Below are positions 25,641-33,520 of a DNA stretch of 64,000 nucleotides, one piece after another; within the stretch, counting starts at the first letter, position 1; every line of letters starts with the position of its first letter. Origin of the DNA: VXPW01 sp965115815 (GTDB lineage Bacteria; Pseudomonadota; Alphaproteobacteria; TMED109); the NCBI GenBank assembly GCA_965115815.1, contig OZ220465.1:1798001-1862000 (forward strand), read 5' to 3'. Made by a program: the position numbers and the translations under genes. A model generated the notes under the pieces. The model had not been told where the DNA came from. It did no database searches and saw nothing but the letters and a program-made list of their open reading frames with translations.

Positions 25641-28050
25641 ATGCAAGTCGGACTTCGACATCTCCGCGCCGACACGGTCGAGTGGCTGAAGGCGGCGGCG
25701 GCCGAGGACGGCCGGACGCGTCATGCGCTGGCGCGCGAGCTGTGCGAACGCGAGGACTGGCGCAACGCCCGGGGCCAGCCCTGCGTGTCCCAGGCGCGCG
25801 GGGTTCTGCCCGGGATCGCGAAGCGGGCGGGGTTCGTGCTGCCCGCGGCGCGGCCGGGTCCGCGCCGCACGCCGGGCCGTCCGGGCGGCGAGGTGGCGCG
25901 CACCGACCCGGACCGGAAGCTGGCGTGCACGCTGGCGGATCTCGGGGAGGTCACCCTGGTCCCGGTGGGCGCGGCCCCGGACCGGCGCCGCTGGCGCGAG
26001 ATGATGGAGACCCATCATCCGCAGGGTTGGAAGCACCGGCCGGGGAAGGTACTCAACTTCTGGGTCGTGTCGTCGCGCCACGGCCGTCTCGGCGGCCTCG
26101 GGTATACGGCCGCAGGCTGGCATCAGGCGGCTCGGGACGCGGCCATCGGCTGGTCGGCGACGGCGCGGGCCGCGAATCTGGCGCAGCTGGTCCAGCAGCA
26201 CCGCTTTCTCCTGCTGCCCGGCGTCCGGGTCGCCCAGCTGGCCTCGCACGTGCTGGCTCGGTCGACGGCGCGCCTGGCCGCGGACTGGAAGGCGGCGCAC
26301 GGGACCCGGCCGCAGGCGGTCTACACGTATGTGGGACCCGAGCACCGCGGCACCTGCTATCGTGCGGCCGGGTGGAGCCGCTGCGCCGAACCGACCTCGG
26401 GCCGGCCGCCGGGAGGCCGTGCGACCGCGCCGAAGGCGGTGTGGATCCGGCCCTTGGCCGAGGGCTGGCGCGAGGTCCTGTCTCGGGAGCGGGGCGCCGT
26501 CCTCGGTACCACGTCGGAGCCGTGGCGGCCCGGGAACGCCGACTGGGCCGACCTCGAGTATGGTCGCGGTTCGCATCCCGACGGCCGCGTGCGCACGCGG
26601 GTGCTGGCGATGGGCCGGGCTTGGGAGAACGCTCCGGGCGCGTCCCTGCCCGTGATCTTCCCGTCCGCCGCCGCGCAGAAGGCCGCGTACCGGCTGTTGT
26701 CCAGCGCCCGGGTCACGATGGAACACATCCTCGATTCCCACGCCGAAGCCACGGTCGAACGCTGCCGGCAGGAGCGGGTCGTCCTCGTCCTGCAGGACAC
26801 CACGACGCTGAAGTACAACGGGCACTGCAAGACGAAAGGGCGGGTGAACCTTGGAGGCGGGGGCTCGGGCACCCGGGGAATCCTTGCCCATTTCACGCTG
26901 GCGGTGACCGAGGGCCGCCGCCCGCTCGGCGTGATCGACCTCAACGCCACCCAGCGCGAGGGCACGGAAGCCCCGGACTGCGACGCCACCGAGCGCGAGG
27001 GCACGGAAGCTCCGGACCGCGACGCCACCGAGCGCGAGGGCACGGAAGCCCCGGACTGTGACGCCACCGAGCGCGAGGGCACGGCAGCCCCGGACCGCGA
27101 CGCGGTCAAGCCGGAGAGTGTGCGCTGGCTTCAGGGACTCGAACGCGCCCGCCAGCTGGCCGCCGCCTGCCCCGACACCCGGGTGGTCACGGTCTGCGAC
27201 CGCGAAGGCGACATCTGGGAAAGGTTCGTACAGGCGCGCGCCGGCGGCGTCGGGCTCCTCGTACGCTCCGACCGCGGCCGGCAGCGACGGGTGGTCCGCA
27301 GCGACGGCTCCGTGGCGGACCTGTGGGAGGCCATGGCGGAGCCGCCGGTTCTGGGAACGAAGACGGTCCACCTCGCCGCCTGCGGCGGACCCCGTCGGCG
27401 CCTCAAGCGCACCGTGATCCTCGAGCTCCGCGCCGCCGCCGTCCACCTCGTGCCGCCGAAAAACCGGGACGACCGGACGCCGATGCCCGTGCTCGCCGTC
27501 TCGGTCCGGGAAGCCCGGCCGCCCAAGGGCCGCGATCCGCTCCACGGGGTGTTGCTCTCCACCGAGGGCGAGGCCGACCTCCCGCACGCTCGACGCATCG
27601 TCGCCTGGTACGAGGCACGCGGGACCCTCGAGGAGTACTTCCGGGTCCTCAAGGTCGGCGCCCGGATCGAAGAACGCAAGCTGCAGGACGCCGACGACCT
27701 GCGCAAGTGCCTCGCTTTCGATGCCATCACCGCATGGCGGGTCATGGACCTCGAGCGCCTCGCGCGCGACCCGCCCCGCCCTCGAGTTCTTCACCGACCG
27801 CGAAATCGGGGTTCTCTACCGATGGCTCCGGTACGATCGCATCATCCGGGCCCCGCCCGGGAAGCCGCCCGACATCCGCACCTTCGTGGTCGATCTCGCC
27901 CGCATGGCGGGCTTCCGACCCAGCAAACGTCAGCCGCTTCCGGGTACTGCCAAAATCTGGCAGGCGTGGCGGAAATTCAAGACCGGACTCGAATTCGTCC
28001 AATCAGAAGGGAACCGCATGAGCCAGTTTGCGTCAACAACGGGCTGTTGA
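25641..28050 (+). pseudogene. DUF4338 (DruA-like) - Tn5-type transposase fusion, frameshifted near the C-terminus
   Basis: The start ATG (MQVGLRHLRAD) is followed by a DUF4338 N-terminus (TRHALARELCEREDWRNARG) and core (SSRHGRLGGLGYTAAGWHQA, GVRVAQLASHVLARSTARLA, YVGPEHRGTCYRAAGW). The Tn5-type catalytic domain follows: VLVLQDTTTLKYNGHCKTKG (first Asp), VTVCDREGDIWERF (second Asp) and ARGTLEEYFRVLKVGARIEE (Glu). Near 27770 the frame shifts. The true C-terminus continues in the next frame as LEFFTDREIGVLYRWLRYDR to EGNRMSQFASTTGC. A 13-residue minisatellite lies between the catalytic Asp regions. A single indel would restore it, so activity may have been lost recently. Confidence 0.8.
26946..27101 (+). 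repeat. Minisatellite of four 39-bp units inside a transposase gene
   Basis: Each unit encodes ATEREGTEAPD plus Arg/Cys and Asp, with Cys and Arg alternating. The array is in frame and lies in a surface insertion between the first and second catalytic Asp regions. Confidence 0.85.
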
Positions 28051-28052
28051 AA

Positions 28053-28182
28053 GGCCGGGCGGGGTAGCGAGTCCGGGGGCCGGGGTGCGATCCCTGCCGT
28101 CGCCGGGGCGCGTCTCCATGCGCCGTCCGGGGGGCGGTTGCGGCGGATCGAGGGCCCCGCGGCCGGGCGGGGTAGCGAGCCC
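28053..28182. repeat. 130-bp GC-rich direct repeat, right copy
   Basis: Near-identical partner of 25381-25510. It ends GCGAGCCC and is followed directly by the TA of IS630 copy 1. Confidence 0.9.
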
Positions 28183-29582
28183 TAGTAGTACGGAATCATT
28201 GGATTGCTGGGTATAGAGACTTCAGTTTCACCCGGGCGTCTGCCGTCGTGAACCGCCAATCGACGGTGCCGCCGGCCGCGTTGTGGCGCTGGACCCACGC
28301 CGCGGTCTCCCGCAGCAGGGTGGCGCGGTCAGGAATGCGTCGTCGAAGACATTGTCGCGACAACGCACCGATTTCGATCTCGGCCCTGTTGAGCCAGCTT
28401 CCGTGCTTCGGCGTGTACCGAAACTCGAACCGCTTTCGCACCCGCATGGCCTCCCGGGGTGCAAAGGCATCATACAACGACGCGGGGCCGTGTGTGTTCA
28501 GGTTGTCCATGACCAGTACGATCTTCTTTCCGGGGATAGGATCGTCCGCGAGTTCCCGGATGAACTGCGCCCCGTCCCGCGCCGTGCGTCGGTCAGTGAC
28601 TTTCACCGTACGCCAGTTTTCATTGGGCGCGAACGCCAGGAAGAGATTGGCCGTACCGTTTCGCTCGTATTCGTAGTCGACGATTTCCGGCGGCCCGGGC
28701 CGCACGGGACGGGGAAGGCGGGTTTCCTTCGTCTGCTGCCGGCTGGTCTCATCCATGCAGACCAAAACCTCGTTTTCGGCAAAATCCCGCTGATACGTGT
28801 CCAGCACCTCCTCCATCGCCGCCACGAACGGCGCGTTGCGGCTCGGGGGAATGCACCCGTACTGCTTCAGCCAAGGCTTGATCTCCTTTTTTTCAGAGTC
28901 CTCCGTACCGTTTCCTTCGAGATGCTCTCGACGATCTCCATCTCCATCCGACGGCCGGCCAGCAGCTTCAGCGTCCAGCGAACACAACCTTCGGGCGGGG
29001 AAGAACAGGCCAGAGCCACCCGCTTCGCTTCCTTCGCCCCGTCCAGGAGTTTCGGTCGGCGGTTCTCCTGCTCCCGGCGGCGGAGAGAGGCCTCCAAACC
29101 CTCCAAAACACAACGCTTGCGCAGGCGCTCGACCGTCGAAGCGCCGATACCCAGGCCGCGCGCGATGTCGACATCCCGGAGTTTGCCGCCGTCGCGCCCT
29201 TCGTCCGCCATCAGGAGAATCTGCGCCCGACGACGACGCCAGGCGGCTCCGGTACCGTCGACGATCGCCTGGAGTTCCCGGCGCTCCGACGCCGAAAGGC
29301 GCACTCGATAGAGCTTCCTGCCCTGAGGGTTGGCCATGATCCACTCCGATCCCCGCACCGAACCCCTGCAAACAGGCTCGGTTCCCGGAAACCGGATCCG
29401 TCCGATCCCCAAGAGAGTGTGAGCGCCTGCACGTTCGGCATCGGGTCTGTGGAGATGAACAAGAAAGCGCCGTACCGATCGGACGCTCACGCGTGCCGAC
29501 ACGCACCGACACGGGGCCGACACGGACCGACACGGAAATCTTGCCAGAATACTGTCGTCAGTTCAACGGTTCCGTACTACTA
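28183..29582 (-). mobile_element. IS630 copy 1 (complete, 1.4 kb)
   Basis: Its ends are TAGTAGTACGGAATC at the left and GGTTCCGTACTACTA at the right, with a TA at each edge. The transposase reads leftward in two frames joined by an A7 slippery run. The element's upstream region carries short GTGTCGG tandem repeats (about 29490-29545). Inverted relative to copy 2. Confidence 0.88.
28196..29337 (-). CDS. IS630 family transposase, two frames joined by a putative -1 frameshift
   Basis: The first frame (from ATG 29337) encodes MANPQGRKLYRVRLSASERR, the HTH region RDVDIARGLGIGASTVERLR and VEGCVRWTLKLL-like sequence, and would stop at 28867. The second frame enters at the run of seven A (complement of 28887-28893) and encodes KPWLKQYGCIPPSRNAPFVA, then ENEVLVCMDETSRQQTKE (first Asp), KKIVLVMDNLNTHGPASLYD (second Asp) and TPKHGSWLNRAEIEIGALSR (Glu). 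The A-AAA-AAA-G sequence is a classic -1 slippery site, and two-frame genes are common in this family. All catalytic residues are present, so this is the probable active copy. Confidence 0.85.
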
Positions 29583-30410
29583 GTTGTTCATGACGATGTG
29601 GATATCCAGCCCCTCGGGGACGGAGCGGTCGATCTCCTTGAGGAAGTCGAGGAACTCCCCGGCCCGGTGGCGCCGATCGCACTTGCCGATTACCGAGTCC
29701 GTGGCGACATCCAGCGCTTGGCAGGACACGATGATCCCACGCTGATTCCGAAACGCGGAATCCGAGTGCGCTGGGGCTTGCGTCATCACAGATCGCCCCT
29801 TGATCGCAATTTTTCGCGCCGAGAGGGTCTAATGGAGCCTTGGCAGCACGGTTGCAGCGCGACGCAGACCGAGAAAATCCCGCCGATCGCCGCTGGATTA
29901 GCAGCGTGGGATCGTCGTGCTTGGCAGGACCGGATGGGTGCGGTCGAGGGCCTGGATCTGGCTTTTCTCGTCGACACATAGCACCAGCGCGCGGTCCGGG
30001 AACAGCGGGTCGCTGGAGAGCTTGAAGGTCTCGCAGCGGTGCGGCTGCAGGCCGAACGCGCCCCAGATGCGCCGGATCTTCGTGTGCGACAGGTCGGTCT
30101 CCTGCGCCATCGAGCGCAGCGACCAATGGGTGGCGTCGGCCGGGGTGGTGGTCAACGTCCGCTCGATCATCTCGGCGACCCGCTCGGCCGCGAGGCAGTT
30201 CGGCTGCTCCGACCGAGACTCGTCCGACAGGCCCTCAGACGATCCTGCACGAAACGGCGATGTCATTTCCCCACCGTGTGCTCGTGCACGCCAAGCTCGG
30301 CCGCCACCGCCTTGTTGCCCAGACCGTCCGTGCAACGCAGGATCATGCGGCACCGATCCGCCAGCGAGCGCGCAATCCCGTGGCGGCGAACCTGCGCCTT
30401 TGCGCAGGCC
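29581..30410 (-). pseudogene. IS630-family transposase (second lineage), 5' part of the split gene
   Basis: Decayed N-terminal and central part of a transposase. Near 30400-30265 it reads SLADRCRMILRCTDGLGN and KAVAAELGVHEHTVGK (HTH). Then, in shifted frames, come VAEMIERTLTTTPADATHWS, LSHTKIRRIWGAFGLQPHR, CETFKLSSDPLF and RALVLCVDEKSQIQALDRT (first catalytic Asp). Finally SCQALDVATDSVIGKCDRRH and LKEIDRSVPEGLDIHIVMNN end at 29581. Several frameshifts and a deletion after SSDPLF are evident. Its continuation, NYATHKTAAVKAW, is at 7984. Confidence 0.85.
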
Positions 30411-30426
30411 GCATTTTTGGTATAAT
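30399..30426 (+). promoter_or_regulatory. Putative sigma-70 promoter of the defence block
   Basis: A perfect -10 box TATAAT lies at 30421-30426, with TTTGCG at 30399-30404 as a weak -35 at 16-bp spacing, just upstream of the AbiEi antitoxin. It overlaps the outer edge of the decayed IS630 element, so the promoter may be partly insertion-derived. Confidence 0.55.
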
Positions 30427-30482
30427 GATATGACTGATATTCCCAGAAAATGCGAATAGTGGCAGAGATACTGTACTCCCAC

Positions 30483-31289
30483 ATGAACAAAGAGGCCACC
30501 ATACCTGAGGGGCGTCGTCGACTGGCCGCAGTGATCCGGGAAGCCGGCGACATTGTCCGGATCGCCGATGCGGAGCGCGTTCTCGACGTCAGTCGGACCG
30601 CGGCCGCCAAGCTGCTGTCCCGGTGGAGCGGACAGGGCTGGTTACGCCGTGTCGGCCTTGGCGCCTATGCACCGGTCAGTCTCGACTCCCTGCTCAGCAA
30701 GCAAGTACTCGACGACCCTTGGGTGCTGGTGCCCACGCTGTACGATCCCGCCTACATCGGCGGTCGGACCGCGGCGGAACACTGGGACCTGACAGAACAG
30801 ATCTTCCGCGACATTGTCGTAATGACGGAGCGGCCAGTGCGTGCAGGAAGCCAGGAACGTCATGGTGCCAAGTTCACTCTGCGGCATGTCCGGGCGGACA
30901 GGATGTTTGGGACCAGGAGTGTATGGCGCGGCAGGACCAGGATCGCCGTGTCGGACGTCCACCGCACCATCGTTGACATGCTGGACGACCCCAAGCTGGG
31001 AGCAGGCATCCAGCATGTCGACGACTGTCTCGCATCCTATTTCGGTCGTAAGGACCGGGATGATGAAAGGCTGGTCGGCTACGCCGATCGGATCGGTAAC
31101 GGATCCATATTCAAGCGGTTGGGATTCCTGGTGGAACGCGGGTCCGGCAGCACCGCCCTTCTCGACGTATGCCGGGAGCGGTTGACGCAGGGCCATGCCA
31201 GACTCGATCCTGCACTTCCCTGCCGCCGGCTGGTAACGCGCTGGCGCTTGTTTGTTCCAGAGAGCTGGATCCCGACAGCGCCTGCATGA
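30483..31289 (+). CDS. AbiEi family antitoxin (type IV toxin-antitoxin)
   Basis: Transcriptional repressor/antitoxin of an AbiE pair. The N-terminal winged helix appears as ADAERVLDVSRTAAAKLLSR and GWLRRVGLGAYAPVSLDSL, the usual AbiEi antitoxin domain. It is followed by the C-terminal domain with DPWVLVPTLYDPAYIGGRTA, WRGRTRIAVSDVHRTIVDML and RLGFLVERG-like sequence. The start at 30483 was preferred because it gives a typical N-terminus; an in-frame ATG at 30450 is also possible. Its stop overlaps the toxin ATG by 4 bases. It appears intact, although the toxin is truncated. Confidence 0.82.
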   Translation: MNKEATIPEGRRRLAAVIREAGDIVRIADAERVLDVSRTAAAKLLSRWSGQGWLRRVGLGAYAPVSLDSLLSKQVLDDPWVLVPTLYDPAYIGGRTAAEHWDLTEQIFRDIVVMTERPVRAGSQERHGAKFTLRHVRADRMFGTRSVWRGRTRIAVSDVHRTIVDMLDDPKLGAGIQHVDDCLASYFGRKDRDDERLVGYADRIGNGSIFKRLGFLVERGSGSTALLDVCRERLTQGHARLDPALPCRRLVTRWRLFVPESWIPTAPA

Positions 31290-31564
31290 TCGACCGCCGC
31301 GAGATCCTCGATATGGCGGGGACCCTTGGTCTGCTGCCTCATGTCGTCGAGAAGGACTATGTGCTCGGTTGGATTCCGGCCGGGATCTACCGGCAGAAGG
31401 CTCTCGTCGAGAATTGGATATTCAAGGGCGGGACCTGCCTCAAGCAATGCTATTTCGAGACCTACCGCTTCTCCGAAGAACTCGAATTTACGCTCACCGA
31501 TCCCTCTCAAATCGACCGCGACTTCTTGGCTGGCATACTCCGCGACGTGGGAGAATGCCCATGA
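31286..31564 (+). pseudogene. AbiEii nucleotidyltransferase toxin, truncated fragment (92 aa)
   Basis: The N-terminus of an AbiEii toxin: MIDRREILDMAGTLGLL, HVVEKDYVLGWIPAGIYRQ and the motif FKGGTCLKQCYFETYRFSEE. Full-length family members are around 300 residues, so about two thirds are missing, and no continuation is visible before the methyltransferase start at 31722. The metal-binding residues usually written D-L-D after RFSE are E-L-E here. The toxin is therefore doubly disabled, leaving an orphan antitoxin upstream of the defence genes. Confidence 0.75.
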
Positions 31565-33520
31565 TGTGCGCGGTCTCTCCGCACCGCCGGCATGGGTCCG
31601 GCCGGCAGGACTGCCGCTGGTCGCCCTGGTTCCGAGCATTCCTTCCGGAACCCGGACGAACGCCCGGGGCTGGGATTGCCGAGTCGGATCGCGTATCCTC
31701 GATACGGATCCGGAATGACCGATGAATGCTGTCGAGATCGAGGAAGCGGTATCTGCGCTCGCCGACCGGCCCTTCGAGGGCGGTGAGTTCCCCTTCGCGT
31801 TTCTCCGTGCCTTCGGCAACAAGGCGACGACGATCAGGCGGCTGCGCTCCGGCGCATCGAACGGTTCCGACATGGGCGGGGTGCTCCAGCGCAGCAACAT
31901 CCACATCAAGGTGTGTCCCGAAGGCGAGGCGGCGTCGACTCTGGCGGCCCTCGGGGCCAGTCCGGCCACCGTCCGCGCGAAAGCAAGATTCGTCCTTGCG
32001 ACCGACGGACGGGAATTTCATGCCGAGGATCTGAGCAGCGGCGAGGTCGCCGTCTGCGACTATCCCGACTTTCCCGATCACTTCGGCTTCTTCCTGCCGC
32101 TCGCAGGCATCACGACAATCCGACAGATTTGCGAGAGTGCCTTCGACATCAGGGCAACCGGGCGTCTGAACCGGCTCTATGTCGAACTGCTGAAGGACAA
32201 CCCGGAATGGGGCACCGCCCGCCGGCGCCACGAAATGAACCATTTCATGGCACGGCTCATCTTCTGCTTCTTCGCCGAAGACACGGACATCTTCCGTGTT
32301 TCGGGTCTTTTCACGGACACGATCGAACGGATGAGCGCAGCCGACGGTTCCAATACCCACGAAGTGATCGGCGAAATCTCCCGTGCCATGAACACCGACG
32401 CTGCCGCACGGAAGGATGCCGGCATCCTCCGCTGGGCCGATGCGTTCCCCCATGTCAACGGCGGACTCTTCGCCGGAACGCCGGATGTGCCGCGCTTCAG
32501 CCGGATCGCGCGCTCCTACCTTCTCCATATCGGAAATCTCGACTGGAAGAAGATCAATCCCGATATCTTCGGTTCGATGATTCAGGCGGTCGCCGACGAC
32601 GAGGAGCGCGGCGCGCTCGGCATGCACTACACCAGCGTGCCGAACATCCTGAAGGTGCTGGGCCCGTTGTTCCTCGACGATCTTCGCGAGAAGCTGGACG
32701 CAGCGGGGATGAACGCCCGCAAGCTCCTCAACCTGCGCAACCGCATGGCGAAGATCCGGGTCTTCGACCCCGCCTGCGGTTCCGGAAACTTCCTGGTCAT
32801 CGCCTACAAGGAGATGCGGAGGATCGAAGCCGAGATCAATGAACGGCGACACGAGCAGGGGCGCAGATCGGACATCCCGCTCACCAACTTCCGGGGGATC
32901 GAACTGCGCGACTTTCCTGCCGAGATTGCCCGTCTTGCCCTCATCATCGCGGAGTATCAGTGCGACGTGCTCCATCGCGGGCAACAGGAAGCCCTGGACG
33001 AGTTCCTGCCGCTCGACGCCAAGAACTGGATCACCTGCGGCAACGCGCTTCGGCTGGATTGGCTTGCGCTCTGCCCGCCCACCGGGACCGACGTCCGGCC
33101 GAGCGCCGACGACCTGTTCGAATCACACCCCGACCAGGCCGAGATCGACTTCGCCAACGCGGGCGGAGAGACCTACATCTGCAGCAATCCGCCGTATCGT
33201 GGCAGCCAGTGGCAGACCGGCGAACAGAAGGCGGACATGAAGGCGATCTTCGAGGGGCGCACGAAACACTGGAAGTCCCTGGACTATGTCGCCGGATGGT
33301 TCATGAAGGTGGCGGACTACGGCACGAAGACCGCCGCTGCCGCTGCGCTGGTGTCCACGAATTCGATCTGCCAAGGTCGGCAAGTCAGTACCCTGTGGCC
33401 GCTGATTTTCGGTACGGGGCACAAGATCAGCTTCGCCCATGCATCCTTCAGGTGGGCGAACCTTGCCGCCCACAACGCCGGCGTGACCGTCGTCATCGTG
33501 GGGTTTTCCGGGCACCCTGG

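Larger units (their letters stand above)
25588..28060 (+). mobile_element. IS4/Tn5-like element with DruA-domain transposase, copy 2
   Basis: The segment lies between the two 130-bp direct repeats. Its ends are uncertain: GGCTTTCATGCC at the left weakly mirrors GGCCTTTCAACAG read inward from the right. It holds one large transposase gene of the same architecture as that at 19897 but of a diverged lineage. Confidence 0.5.
9816..29582. mobile_element. Composite structure bounded by inverted IS630 copies
   Basis: Both outer ends are the transposase 5' ends of the same IS630 element (left copy plus, right copy minus). The outermost TA dinucleotides (9816-9817, 29581-29582) form the TA duplication expected for IS630. 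Outside lie the ISNCY right terminus and GTTGTTCATG of the split gene, so the whole 19.8 kb fits one insertion at the TA of the TAGTTG duplication. The core (19096-28182) carries repeats, two DruA-like transposases and two RTX genes. A composite transposition is the simplest reading; stepwise insertions plus inversion are also possible. Confidence 0.6.

Noticed and set aside
25308..27794. 828-codon minus-strand frame opposite the second DruA-type transposase
   Set aside because: The plus strand carries clear domain motifs; the antisense frame is a composition effect.
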